Of a DNA stretch of 52,500 bases, positions 1 to 20,366 are shown piece after piece. Made by a program: the position numbers and the translations under genes. The notes under the pieces were generated by a model. The model saw nothing but the letters and a program-made list of their open reading frames with translations, ran no database searches and was not told the origin of the DNA. Source of the DNA: Mesostigma viride (lineage: Eukaryota; Streptophyta; Mesostigmatophyceae; Mesostigmatales; Mesostigmataceae); assembly GCA_009746045.1 (NCBI GenBank), contig RPFO01000175.1, forward strand, positions 5,173,914-5,226,413, written 5' to 3'. The first letter of the stretch is position 1; the number at the start of each line of letters is the position of its first letter.

Positions 1-312
1 AATCCATACATTATGCCACGACTCCACATGACTTGAGCATTTCATCGACACTTACATGATGAGATCGTGTGGTGTACATAATGCAGTTACGCACTGCTGT
101 TACTACAAACTTGTTATCAACGTATACTACTACTCAAGCATCAGATCACATTACTACATCAAAAGTACTTGGGTAATCACACCATGCAACTAGATAATTA
201 TTACTATTACTGTCACTATACTAGTCTTATTATTACAGTCCACTATCCTCAATCATCAACTTAAAAGCTATAAAGTTGTCTCTTTGATACACACAGGTTG
301 ATGCCTGCCCAC
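1..312. other. No coding exon recognised; downstream side of the HAD gene
   Basis: AT-rich sequence following the last recognised HAD donor (GTGGGC at 312-307 on the minus strand). The expected C-terminal HAD residues (an N-A-G-x-T-V-W-type strand) are not visible in any frame, so the last exon is probably outside the window. Confidence 0.4.
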
Positions 313-3300
313 CTGGATGTCGGCCTGCAGGCTGTCCCCCACCATGACCGTCTCTGACAGCTCGCACCCACATATCTGCGCCGCCTTCTCAAATATGACC
401 TTGTGCGGTTTCTCAAACGTGTGGTCTGCAAGCAGCAAGAGAAGCCACACAAGGTGAGGGCAGGCCGTGCCTCCCACAAGCTCATGAGCAGCAGCGAGGT
501 AATGAATAGAAAAGGGCATGCTCAAAGACCCTAAAGAGCCGCTCTGCTGCATCCTAGGCGAGTGACACAATATCAAAAGGCCACGCCTCGTTACAGCAAG
601 TGCCTTGGTTGCAATCTCTCTCGAAGTTGAGCACGCGGTGATGGGATGTTGAGTATGCAATCATTAGCACTTTCCATTCAAATGCAATAAGGTTTTCATT
701 CAAAACAGCACGTGTAAACCAGTGCACACAGGATGGCCTCGTGGTCACAAAACAGACAGCAGTGGTGGCCTCACTGAAAACAAACATGCGCAACTGTGGC
801 GTGGGCGGCTACCAATACATGCTACTGCACTGCATAGCAATACATAAATTGCCCACAACCCCAATTCATTCCACCCGCCTCCCTGCTTGCATAGCAAGTG
901 CCCCCTCACGCTGTGTGCATTCTGTCGATGAAACAATCAGCACAAGCTTGACATCGAAGCAATTTAGATCTACTTCCACTTCGTAAGCAGCATCGTGTGG
1001 GTGCAACCAGGGCTAACTGCCCACAGGGCACCCAAGGACAGACAGCTTTTTATAAGCACCGGAGAGCACATGATGACATTGTCGGGAGCGCCTTGCACAT
1101 CAGTGGAGAGAAAAATGTCGACGTACCGCCGCCGATCAGGATTTTCTCGCCAAAAATATCCGCAGCCTTGCAGGCCTCAATCTTGGCCCGTTGGATCTGG
1201 CCAGCAGGTCACATGGGTACAACAAGCACAAATAAGCAGAGATGTGCGCAGACGGGGCCATGAGCCAAGACGTGGTGGTGCCGCGTTAGAGAAGGCAAGC
1301 ACAGCACAGGGGTCAAGACAAGGCAGGGAGGCACGACAAAGGGGAAGGAGACCACATCAGCTTCAAGAGAAGCATGGTTGCTGAATATCCCATCTGATGG
1401 CAGAAAAGGCTCCACTCCATGTTTAAAAGCCAGTCTAGTGCATGGGCGCGCTTTTCCTTGACGAGACGGGGGCATGGTAGGAAAATAATTACCACAAGTG
1501 AGTGTCCCACTGCGCTCCCCGCTGCCCCCCCGCCAACCCCCCACCCCCCACCCCACCCCCCCCGATCCCGTCAAATAATCGGAGCCCTGCCCAATCCCCT
1601 TCAAAGGTTTGGGGGCTTGCTGTACCGTGCCCGCCCCACCCCCCGTGCCCCGCGTTGCGCGCTGACCCTTGAAGTGATATATGTGCGCCAGGTGTCGCCC
1701 AACGGAGGGGGAGGGGTTCCCGATTAGGGCGCAATGTAAGAAACGTCTCTGCCTCTGCCACCAGCTAGTCAGCCTAGTGCAATGAAAAGCGAAAAAATTG
1801 TGCATTAACCTGCCGGACTACCAATGACAGACAATCATAGATCAACAACTACGCAGATGAAAATGTGTTGAGCCTTACCCCCCATCCTCGACCACCCCCT
1901 CGGACATAGAATCGCAGATGTGACACCATTGTGGAGTGCAACAGATCGTAAGAGAGAAATCGGTGGCGTCATACATCATGGCACTTGACGGGAAAGCACG
2001 GGGGCCATCGACGTACCTCAGGGTGGCCGTTGGTGATGATGAAGACATGGATGCCCCGCGCCTTGAGTTCGGCCAGAAACTGCATGCATTAGCGCGTGAT
2101 AGCACATGGCAAAGATATGGCATGCCTTGTCGTCAATGATGATATTTTTTAGCTAACCGCCCAGGTCTCGCTCTGAACGTTAGCCAGCCATAATATCAAC
2201 GTACATGGCTACACGTTTCCACCTCCATTGATTTCCATCATCCTGAACTACTCGACAAACGCGGATAAGATAACAAGAGCTGCCATGGTCCGGATTCTCC
2301 AGATTTTTGGCCTGCGCTGGTTGTCTCATGGCTATATATAAAATATCCATGACCAACTTTCATGTTTGGACAATCCTGCCTGCACCATTGCTGCCTGCGA
2401 CGGTGACTCATAGATAGCAAGAGGAGAAAGAAACGCACCAATAAATAGGAAGATTATGCCTAAGGTACACGAGCCGGGGGGGAGAGGGGCGGGGGGGGGG
2501 GGGGAGGCAAAGGGTGGGGGTATGTTTAGATGCAGAGCAGTCACGCCCCTCTGGCTCTTCCCGTCGCCAAATGGCTTATCGAACTTTGTCTCAGCATGCA
2601 CAGGACACCTGGAAGGCAGGAGCGCACGATTGCTGGCTGCCCACTGGTGCACACTTGCTAGCTGCCCACTGGTTCATCCTCAACACAATCACCCAGCATG
2701 CGACGACAAGGCCCATGCCAGCCCTGTGCAAAAGCCGCGAAGAGCAAAGCAGGATTTGAACAGCGTCTCAACAGGAAATCAAACATGCCAAAATGATGAC
2801 TCACAAAGAAAAAACAAACAAAGACCTGGCTGCTCCGCAACACGCAAGGAAAATCACCCGCAGGCCACAACACCATTTATGTAAAGAAATGCTTGCTTGC
2901 TTGCTTGCTTGTGCAGGAAGGACATGCTTGCCTAGGCTTCGCAAGGGCTTGTGCTTGCCTAGGCTTTGCAAGGACAACATCCTACCTGACGGGGTCAAGT
3001 CTCATAGCATGTTTTATTCTTCCAATCCTGCCATTAATAGGATTACAAGTACCCACATCTCCGGCGCCTAATACTGATTCGAAACTCACCTCCTCCACGC
3101 CTGGCAGCCACCGCAGGACTGCGAGCCGTGACGTGTCAAAGCAGTCCTGCAACTCCCTTGCCAGCGCAGGCTCATCTAGACCCTGCGACTGCAGGCCCTT
3201 CAGCCAGAAGCGTGCACGCCATTCCGTGACTTGGACCTGCGGACATTTGATGTGGAGAGAGGAGCGGGAGTTGTGTGAGACGTGACACTGACACAGAGTG

Positions 3301-4796
3301 GGAAAGTGGCCACTACAAGCAGAACAACCACAACGACCCAAGCAATTGTGTACCTAGCTAGTTCCAAACACTGGAATCTGTGTAATTATTTGCAATGCAT
3401 CATACATATAAGTTGTTGTAGGTGGAGCCAAACATAGCCTGTCATGTTTGCAGGTGACTTCCATTTTCAGTCAAAGAATGACCAACAGTTTCATGAGATG
3501 TGAAGCAGTCAATTTATTGCGCATGCATAAGAAGTTGGGCGATACCACTGAAAGAGATGGACCTACCTGCATAAACACATCACGGGTACACTGGGGCATG
3601 CAACCAGTATGCTAACGCGTTTCATTTACAATGGTGGAAGTCCTAGAGAGACAAGAGAGGCAAAGGGGGTTAAGGAAAGAAAAGCAACACAAGACCCTAT
3701 TATCATGTCTGAAATAGAAAAACGAAAGTGTGTGGGTCAGAGCAGGATAGGGATGTTCCCTCTCCATGAAGTTTGGCTTCAAGCTACGAATTTTCGATAA
3801 AAAAAAAACTAAATAAGAGTGCGCTGCAAGGCCTGTGGGTGATCAGTTGAAAAAGTTAATGTGGTAGTTGGGACGTCTGCGACATGAATATTTGTAGTGT
3901 GTAATATGAGATAGACCGCAGTACAAGTTTTCCATTCAAAGCTGCAAGGGATACTAAAACAATTTGGCCCTAGCGGCTCACTGGGTAGCAAAAGACAAGT
4001 CACACTCATTCCAAACCAAAGCAGTTTTATATTCTCAGCATCTCAGAACTTTCTTCTAATTTTAATGCGATCATTCGTGGAAGATCTACACGGATGCTGT
4101 TTTTTCAGTATATTTATGTCAAAGAGCAGCCACAAACAATTCCCGATGTTGAGACATGTTCCATGGAACTGTGCAAATTCCCCTCAAATCTGCGTGCCAT
4201 GCGGCTCACTGCTGCAAATGGGAAATACGGGCTAAATACGACCTTTCGGCATTTTAGTTTATCCTGCCAACTCCGTGTCGCAATAACCTTCAGTGCAAAA
4301 CAAAGGTAGCAGGATAATCCTAGGCCTATAAAGCATTTAGAAACAGGGCATGTTCCTAAGCTTAGTCAAGTACCTTGCCCTCAGGATCCCATGGTACCGT
4401 CCTGAATCCATCAAGGAATGCTTGCAGCACTTTCTGGGCATCAACCTGAGCAGCATTGCCATGATAAGGGAAAGGTACGCGCTCGGCGCCAGCGGTGGAT
4501 GACGTAAGCAACCGTGGTTTTACCATCGACGCGAATCAGACATGCAGAAAAATCAGCATGTCTCCTGAATGTGTATCCACGTCAACGCTTACTGTGAACA
4601 GTGCAATGGCCAATCGGACTCATGCACTTAAGCCCACACCTTGATACAACAGCCACAACAACCTCAAGCCCACCTCTGGTCTTTTTCCCTGTAAACGTTC
4701 GATGCATTTGGCATGCGCGACCTTGTCACACGCAGAAGTTTCTACTAGCGTATCATCCAAGTCAAAAAACACAGCTCGCATTTTTGCTTTCGTCAT
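313..4796 (-). CDS. HAD-superfamily phosphatase, N-acylneuraminate-9-phosphatase-like (3' incomplete)
   Basis: Six exons can be read on the minus strand with in-phase GT-AG junctions: 4796-4674, 4445-4374, 3236-3090, 2079-2017, 1196-1127 and 425-313 (about 196 residues so far). The terminal exon was not found and may lie in 1-300 or beyond the window. All four HAD motifs are visible: DLDDT at residues 12-16 (Asp12 nucleophile, Asp14 acid/base), IITNG in exon 4, the Lys of FEKPHK, and VGDSLQAD in exon 6. The helical cap between motifs I and II (exons 2-3) and the IGG-x-FEKP spacing resemble NANP-type phosphatases, which remove phosphate from sialic-acid 9-phosphate in the cytosol. Related HADs act on other substrates, so the activity is inferred. 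The start at 4796 is the first ATG before motif I; ATG 4781 is an alternative. The exon 2 acceptor is the least certain junction. It is divergent to THF1. Confidence 0.75.
2212..2326 (+). mobile_element. Retroelement X copy, 115 bp, 5'-truncated, 8-bp TSD
   Basis: The insert matches the X-family interior (CACGTTTCCACCTCC..., ...GCCTGCGCTGGTTGTCT) seen at 14.3 kb and 46.7 kb. It is flanked by the perfect direct repeat CATGGCTA at 2204-2211 and 2327-2334. It lies between exons 4 and 3 of the HAD gene. Constant 3' end, variable 5' end and a TSD indicate target-primed reverse transcription. Confidence 0.7.
2237..4373. other. HAD introns with no further elements recognised
   Basis: Outside exon 3 (3236-3090) and the X copy, the introns hold a G-rich run (about 2485-2512), a (GCTT)n run near 2890-2913 and unremarkable AT-rich sequence at 3300-4370. 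No additional exon or RNA gene was seen. Confidence 0.4.
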
Positions 4797-5657
4797 CTTC
4801 TGCGAGCGGGCAAGACCACCGATAACAATGCCACCACTGCTGGGCCTCTTAGGGTGGCTGTACAACGAGAAACGGAACTGTAGCCGCTGACGCGAATGTA
4901 GTTTGGCTAAAAGGTGGTTAAACTGAATTGAGACGGGCTTCGCCGCGAGCATATGGCTTCCACCACTCACCAACACCAGTGACGCACGCTTGTTGTGGTT
5001 GTGTGAAATACAATCACGGTGAATTCACCACTCACTTGTTGCCTGGCAAGCGGCAGGCTGGCAAGACATGGCACATGGCAGGTGGCAGTCTGGCATGGCT
5101 CGCAACAGCCGAGGTGGCGGATGTTAGCATCAAAGCGATCACCGCGTTTTGCCACCCCATGAATCCTCAACCTTGAATGGAATGGCGGCGATCCGATCGC
5201 CATCCCAAGCCGCCGCGCCAACTGACTGATGAGTGATGAGCACCCCAGACTCTTCAAGGCATCTGTCGTTTGCATCCGGTCAACATGTCAGGATGCAAGT
5301 ATGACTCGTGACTCCTGAGCAGCTCGCCCGTATTGTCCCGTGATTTCAGTCCTCAAGATTTTGAATTGAGCCAGTAAACAACGGAGAGACCTTGGAGAGA
5401 CCATCAATACTGGTGGTTGCCAAGTATCAGGGCGCCGATCTGTAGTACAGAATAGTTGGTTTCGTAACTCTTCAGGTGGCAAAAAAAAACTCGTTCTGCC
5501 CCTTAGCTCTAACGTGAGGGCCGTAGCCTGGCCTCGTGGCACGTCGATTGGTGTGGGGGCAGTTGTTTCGGATGCGAGATAAGGAGTTGCCTAATGCAAA
5601 GATAAGTGAGCGAAGGTAGCGTTAGCCTGGGCATCTGTCGTTGCTAACAGAAAAACA
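4797..5657. promoter_or_regulatory. Divergent intergenic region between the HAD gene and THF1
   Basis: These 861 bp separate two head-to-head start codons, so both promoters and 5' UTRs must lie here unless an unseen 5' exon exists. No TATA box or other core element is clear enough to call. Codons upstream of 4796 remain open to 4976, so a longer N-terminus cannot be excluded. Confidence 0.45.
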
Positions 5658-10028
<4,371 letters not shown>

Positions 10029-10235
10029 GGACTTACTGCTTTTTGTTTGACATTGTGAAGCTTGTAGTGTAGACTACGAACGCGGCGCTCCCTGCTGGGA
10101 CAAACTGCCTTCTGTCAATAAATAATCATCATGTATCCTGGGACGTGTGCTGCTGCCGCAGTCCGGTCCTGCCATGCTCAGGAAGCAAGGAAACAAAGGC
10201 CTCTTTCCCCCCCATTCAAAAACAAGTACTGACAT

Positions 10236-10256
10236 CAAGGAGACAACCAGCGCACT
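10236..10256 (-). mobile_element. 21-bp micro-insertion of retroelement X, 11-bp TSD
   Basis: CAAGGAGACAACCAGCGCAC plus T, flanked by perfect AGTACTGACAT repeats at 10225-10235 and 10257-10267. It lies just 3' of THF1. Confidence 0.72.
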
Positions 10257-10290
10257 AGTACTGACATGTTTAGAAATCGGAGTTTGCATA

Positions 10291-10317
10291 GGGTTTGGTT
10301 TGGTTTGGTTTGGTTTG
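10291..10317 (+). repeat. (GGTTT)5 short tandem repeat
   Basis: Five GGTTT units directly downstream of the X micro-insertion. Too short and not of the usual algal telomere type to call telomeric. Confidence 0.8.
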
Positions 10318-10740
10318 ATACAGGCATGAGCCTCGTGCTGACCAGTAAAGCAGCTCTTTCTGGAATAAGCGTATGCCTAACGGACGCCACGTCGTGGCTG
10401 CGGCTTGTTCACAATGGGCAGACGATTACCCAATGGAATGGGGCTGTGTAGGCTATATGAGACCCATATTACCATGTAGACATGAGGGCTGGCACCGTCT
10501 TGCAGGCGTTTCCCAAAGTATTTTTTCCTATGTCATGCATGAGTGTCTATGATGATTGTGATAATGTAAAATGGTTTGAAGATGCTTGAAAAATTTAGAT
10601 CCAACTACCATCTAGCTATTTGTTTCTACAGTAGGTTTTCACTATTTGCGGGGTGCCAAATCAGAATTTGTTTCTACAGTGGCTGCACCTCGAAGTGAGA
10701 CAACAGTTAGCTAGTACTTGCAGATCATGATATAACATCT

Positions 10741-10757
10741 GCGCTGGTTGTCTCCTT
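10741..10757 (+). mobile_element. 17-bp micro-insertion of retroelement X, 12-bp TSD
   Basis: GCGCTGGTTGTCTCCTT flanked by perfect GATATAACATCT repeats at 10729-10740 and 10758-10769. It is the shortest clear copy and carries only the X 3' terminus. Confidence 0.7.
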
Positions 10758-11408
10758 GATATAACATCTCTTTCTAGTTGTCCCACTTTTAAGTAATAGC
10801 TAGATCATGCCAGTTGTGCAAGCGTAGATCATTAGAGTCTTTGTATCAGGGTACGATGCCTCGCATTTCGGACGAGGTTAGGCAGCGTAGGATAGCATTT
10901 GTATGACATCTTGCTCTCGCATTCACCACTCAGGTCGACATGCACCGCCCTTGGTCTAGCTGGCCGGCCCCCAGCGGCTTGGCCAACCAGCTAGGGCGGC
11001 ACATCCTGACCTGCATGGCCGGTGGCCCCAAGGACATTCCCAGGAAGCTCTAGATAGGTAAACCTGCCATGAACTACACCCAGATGTTGCTGGCCGACCT
11101 AGTGGTCCCAGCCCAGTTTGAACACCGCATCCACTCTCTCTCCCTTCTTTGGACTGACATGCAGAACAAGACGCGGTGGCAGAAGATTGTCAAGGCTCAC
11201 ACGCCAGCCCCTGTGGGCAAGCCACCCCCCCCTAAGAGGAAGGGGCGTTTTGCTGAGTAAAATTAAATTAAATTAAATTATAACATGACTCCGTTGGGAG
11301 ATCATGTAGCACATATTCCCGTGGATGGATGGAGGGGGGGGGGGGCAAAGCCGCGAAACCGAACTAATCTAACTCTAAGCTAATCTAATCTGGAAAACCC
11401 TACTTATT

Positions 11409-12065
11409 CTACTCAGCAAGGCGCCCCTTCCGCTTGGGGGGGGGGGGCTTGCCCACAGGGGCGGGCGTATGAGCCTGGACAATGGTTTTCCACCTCCTCT
11501 TGTCCTGCATAGCAGTCCAAGCAAGAGAGAGGGAGTGAATGCGATTTTCAAACTGCGCTGGGACCACTAGGTCAGCCATCAACTGCTGTGGGTAGGTCAT
11601 GACATGTTTGCCTACCTTCTTAGGAATGTCCTTAGGGCCAGGCCAGGTCAGGATATGCCGTCCTGGCTGGCCAAGCCGCTGTGGGCCGGCCAGACCGAGG
11701 GCAGTGTCTACCTGGCTGGTGCGAGCAAGATGTCCTACGAATGCTATCCTACGCTGTCTAATCTCGTCCGAAATGCGAGGCATGCCCTGGTACAAAGATT
11801 CTAAAGACCTATGCGTGTCAAACCCTACATTCAGGGCCTGACGGAGCATCCTGGTTACCGTGCCGTTTAGCTTCGCCGCCAGCGTGTCCGTGAGCGTCCA
11901 TGCCTCGGCGCCATACGTGAGCACCGTGAGGACCAGGACCTTGAGGAGCATGCGCTTGCGGTGCTCGCCGAGGGCCTTCGAGTGCCAGTAGGTTTTCAGC
12001 GAACGATGCCGAGCCCAAGCCAGGCCGATGCGGGTGTCCACATCGGCGGCGGTGTCAGGAAGCAT
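11409..12065 (-). pseudogene. LINE polyprotein C-terminal region
   Basis: About 218 residues on the minus strand. LAWARHRSLKTYW, VLVLTVLTYGAEAWTLT and the IRQRRIAFVGHLAR segment are typical of the RT thumb and downstream region of LINE ORF2. It is out of frame with the YADD fragment, so the copy is inactive. The same C-terminus recurs at 11069-11260 (+) and 43.7-44.0 kb (+). Confidence 0.85.
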
Positions 12066-12087
12066 GCTTCCCAGCAGTTTAGAGCGA

Positions 12088-12477
12088 TCACGAAATTAAC
12101 GGGACCTCCGTCCCGTCTAGCAGCCGTGGTAGCGGCGGGCGACTGGAAGCCCCAATCACCATAGCCTCAGTTTTGACACTAATCTCCAACCCCACCGCCC
12201 GCGCCTCCAAGCCCAGACAGTCCAGCCAGGTCTGAATGTGCTCGGGGCGCGCGATGCGGGTGGTGTCATCCGCATAAATCAAGTCGGCCAGGCGGTAACC
12301 AGGTTTAACCCCGCCGTGCGCGCTGTCGTTAAGGATGTCCAAGCCAGGCTCGAACCCCTTAACAGCAGTAAAGCGCGCACGTGCCCGGCGCATGACGTGA
12401 TCAACGACAATAATGATCAGAAGATATGGGGACAGGACACAACCTTGCCACACCCCGTGGTGAAGGGGGAATGGTGG
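12088..12477 (-). pseudogene. LINE reverse transcriptase fragment (YADD)
   Basis: About 130 residues of RT palm read on the minus strand: GVWQGCVLSPYL (motif B region), LADLIYADDT (motif C; the two catalytic Asp are intact) and EISVKTEAMVIG (motif D). It lacks the endonuclease and the N-terminal RT part because the insertion is 5'-truncated. Codons 5' of 12477 belong to the target element, not to this one. Confidence 0.88.
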
Positions 12478-12745
12478 TTTGCTGAGTAGTGTAGTTAGGA
12501 TTTTCGAGACTTGATAGCTTAGAGTTAGGTTCGTTCGATTACGCGGCTTCGCCCACCTCCATCCATCCAGCAAGTAATTTGTGCTACAAGATCTCCAAAC
12601 GGAGACATGTTATAATTTAATTTAATTTAATTTAATTTAATTTAATTTAATTTAATTTAATTTAATTTAATTTAATTTAATTTAATTTAATTTAATTTAA
12701 TTTAATTTAATTTAATTTAATTTCATTTCATTTCATTTAATTTAA

Positions 12746-13329
12746 TGCCAGTTGTCTCCATACACGGTACACCACCAGCTTTCAGGAGGTTTGAGAAAGG
12801 GTCCGACCGATCCATGGCTGCGATTGAGAACGAATCCAGGGCTGACAATTGTCAACATGCATCAGCACTGAAAACTGTACTGAGACGGAGAAATATACTG
12901 TACAGAGGGGGCTGAACGCTACTTGGTAGCCTTTGGCTGCTACTTTAAGATCTTTTTTCCCAAAACCAACCCTGCGATCTTGATAGCCAATTTCCAAAAA
13001 TCCAGGGTCGATCTCAAGAGCTTAAACCTGAGAACCAAGCTGGCGGTGTAGAGCGTGTCTCACTTAAAGATGCACGGCAGTTCAACGTTGCCTGAGGATA
13101 AACAGAGCAGTTGTCGGAGATCATGGTGAAAGGCACGACGATCGCGGAAGCCGCGCGCGGCTGTGTACATAGTGTAGGGAGACAACTATGTGCGGATTCT
13201 ATGAAGTTAGACAACTATTCCTCAGGACGCTTGGCGACCCAACGTCATGTGAGGACTAGGGGAGTCGTCCGTATCAATAAGAAAGCCGGCACTGGCAGGC
13301 CAGAAACTATCTTGAGAAAACTACCTTGA
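12746..13329. other. Unassigned sequence between LINE A and LINE B
   Basis: No conserved domain in any frame. The last part may belong to LINE B upstream of its recognisable RT thumb. Confidence 0.3.
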
Positions 13330-14176
13330 TGGCTCTCGAGTCCAGTTTCGGGGCCGCGTCAAGTTGCTGGGTAGCTTAATCCCCAGCTGCGAGGCCGACG
13401 TGGACCACCGTATCTCCCTCGCCTGGTACGCTTTACGCCAATACCGGGCCGGCCCTGTGGCGCAAGCCTTTGGGCGAGCCAGATAAACACGACCTGTTTA
13501 AGGTCCTGGTCCTCCCTGTTCTTCCGTCCGGGGCCGAGACGTGGACTCTCACTGCCGACCTTGCCAACAAGCTGGATGGCGCGGTCACCAATATGCTGCG
13601 GTCAATTTTTCGTGTAGGATACGCTGCTCATGTCCGCAAGGAGGACTTGTATCTCGGCACATATGCCACTTATCACCAGCACCATCAAGCAGCGGCGTCT
13701 GATGCTAGTAGGGCACTTAGCTCGCACCAACCAGGTAGATACCTCACGAGGCCCCTCTGCAGGGCTGCGCCCCGCTTGCTTGGCCGGCACCTCCTCACGT
13801 GGGCCGGGCCTAGCCAGGTTAGACGCCGCAAGGCCCGCACCTTCAAAGAGCAGCTAGTATAGGACATGGGGGGCCTAGGCCTCTCCGTGATTTGGAAAAA
13901 TATGATGGACAAGGCCAAGTGGGCCCAGGTCATAGAGGCCAACAACCCCCCTCAGTGGGGAAGGTGCGGATTTGCAAACGAGGGAGGCATGCCAGCCAAG
14001 ACCCCTAGGGTCGCGAGCATCATAGATAGAACATAGGACTGTTTTTGTAGATTAGATAGCATAGGATTGTTTTGTAGATAGCTTAGACCGGTAGGATTGC
14101 GTGCTCCCATCCATCCATCCATCCATCGGGGTTAATGCTCCGTGACTCCCCAACGTGAGCACGAGTTTAATTAATT
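13330..14176 (+). mobile_element. LINE family B fragment, 5'-truncated
   Basis: The reading frame near 13335-13480 gives GRVKLLGSLI, then EADVDHRISLAWYALRQY. The ORF at 13470-13862 gives KVLVLPVLPSGAETWTLT and continues to a stop. These are RT thumb/C-terminal LINE segments, diverged from family A and frameshifted. The 3' end includes (CATC)n near 14106-14128 and a CTCCGTGACTCCCCAACG sequence before TTTAATTAATTA. A similar 3' end occurs inverted at 44.47-44.51 kb. Confidence 0.8.
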
Positions 14177-14182
14177 ACTTAT

Positions 14183-14202
14183 CAAGGAGACAACCAGCGC
14201 AG
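14183..14202 (-). mobile_element. Possible 20-bp X micro-insertion or X terminus
   Basis: CAAGGAGACAACCAGCGCAG is flanked by ACTTAT at 14177-14182 and 14203-14208. It could be a separate micro-insertion or the end of the adjacent minus-strand X copy; the 6-bp repeat is too short to decide. Confidence 0.45.
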
Positions 14203-14208
14203 ACTTAT

Positions 14209-14720
14209 ATTAACTAATCTTGAGAATCCGGACCATAGTCGTCGAACACGCGGACAAGATAACGGCAGGCTCGAGCTACCATGGTCCGGGTTCTCCCGAT
14301 TTCTGGCCTGCGCTGCTTGTCTCCTTGATAGTCGGTGCATGGTAGCCGCTCGAGCCTACCGTTCATGTCTTTTCCGCGTTTCCGAGTACTCAGTCGTTCA
14401 AGATTATGGATATGATTTGGAGATGGAAATGTGTAGCCTTGTTCATTGAAATTATGGCTTGCTAACGCTAAGAGCGCCGGACTAGATGGCCTAGACGGTG
14501 GGGCCGGAAACATAATATCTTCAGCTGTTGCTCATTGATCATCAGGTCGAGCCGGCCGCCCGGCCGTGAGTGTCTGGTGGTGATGATGAGCACATTGCTG
14601 CGATCGCTCTCCCACCGCCATTGACGAGGAAATACCCGCGAATGGAAAACCACCGCCGAAAAGGTCTAGCTAGTCAGCCGCATTACGTTCGCCATGCCAT
14701 GTTTCCAAATAAAACTGCAC
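14209..14720 (-). mobile_element. Retroelement X interior copy (-)
   Basis: Outside the nested insertion this stretch aligns by eye with about 46,660-47,040: AATCCGGACC, CATGGTAGC, GTGTAGCCTTGT, ATTGAAATTATGGCT, ATTGCTGCGATCGCTCTCCC and GAGGAAATACCCGC. It shows small indels throughout and no coding frame. Confidence 0.75.
14242..14327 (+). mobile_element. Retroelement X copy, 86 bp, nested in another X copy, 7-bp TSD
   Basis: Begins TCGAACACGCGG and ends TTGTCTCCTTG, flanked by ATAGTCG at 14235-14241 and 14328-14334. It lies in opposite orientation to the host X copy, producing a local inverted repeat that can be mistaken for a MITE. Confidence 0.65.
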
Positions 14721-15240
14721 CAGGTGGTAAGACAAACATCCGTAGAAACATCACTTTCAAATGTGCGGCGTCGTTACTGTAGTACATTCGTTGGTTCGGT
14801 TCCGCGGCCGGCCCGCATGACATGCCAGCCGCGCCGGGTCGGCGCACAGCCAGGTGGCCAATGGGCAATGGCCAGCTACAATTAAGCAGATTAATTCCAG
14901 TGTGCAAAAAGGCGCTGTCCAAGTCCTGTTACGTCCAAAAGCGGCGGCAACGGCCGCGTGCAACTTGATTCCGGACGTGCCGCGTTCACGTAGGTGACGA
15001 AATTCATTATCTTCTTACGGTTTGCAATCCCACACACAACGCTGAGCTGAAGTTGATTTGCCTCGTTTCTCTAACCCACCACAGTTAAAATTTTGCTGGC
15101 GGAGCGAGTAGGAGTATTTAGGCGTCCTGGTGTTCAGGTGGCTCGTGCAACATCGAAAGTCGAGCTTCCTTAATTAAACGGAGTTTCGTCAGGTGGAAAC
15201 TTCCTTCGCACGTCGCGAGGCCGCTGTTAATAACGAAACA
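14721..15240. promoter_or_regulatory. Upstream region of the FKBP gene
   Basis: No gene or element recognised. It should hold the FKBP promoter and 5' UTR. No core promoter motif could be called with confidence. Confidence 0.35.

Positions 15241-20366
<5,126 letters not shown>

Larger units (their letters stand above)
10258..10824. other. 3' flank of THF1 with no gene
   Basis: Apart from the two X micro-insertions and the GGTTT repeat, no element or exon is recognised. It contains a short local repeat (AATTTGTTTCTACAGT, twice near 10620 and 10675). Confidence 0.4.
11260..12477 (-). mobile_element. LINE family A copy (-) inserted into the plus copy, 11-bp TSD
   Basis: A 1,218-bp insertion flanked by TTTGCTGAGTA at 11249-11259 and 12478-12488. 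Reading the minus strand, it begins inside the RT fingers/palm (HHGVWQGCVLSPYL), contains the catalytic YADD motif, and continues after a frameshift near 12085 into the C-terminal ORF ending KRKGRLAE. A 3' UTR follows with a short (AATTT)n tail at 11279-11260. It is a classic 5'-truncated target-primed insertion. Confidence 0.9.
10825..12745 (+). mobile_element. LINE family A copy (+), 5'-truncated, split by an antisense LINE
   Basis: 10825-11259 encodes the degraded C-terminal part of an RT polyprotein (HRSLESLYQG-like start, then KPPPPKRKGRFAE and stop). It is interrupted at 11260-12477 by an antisense copy and resumes at 12489 with a 3' UTR. The UTR matches that of the 43.7-44.2 kb copy (conserved TGTTATAATTTAATTT end) and finishes in a (TTTAA)n tail at about 12613-12745. 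Frames are broken, so this is a pseudo-element. Confidence 0.85.

Noticed and set aside
1209-1805. 198-residue minus-strand frame
   Set aside because: Low-complexity Gly/Trp-rich translation of a C-rich intron; it overlaps HAD exon 5 in another frame.
10291-10317. Interstitial telomere repeat (GGTTT)n
   Set aside because: Only five units and not TTAGGG or TTTAGGG type; more likely a simple repeat.
10236-10757. 530-bp DNA transposon with terminal inverted repeats
   Set aside because: Each terminus has its own different TSD (AGTACTGACAT and GATATAACATCT), so they are two independent X micro-insertions in opposite orientation.
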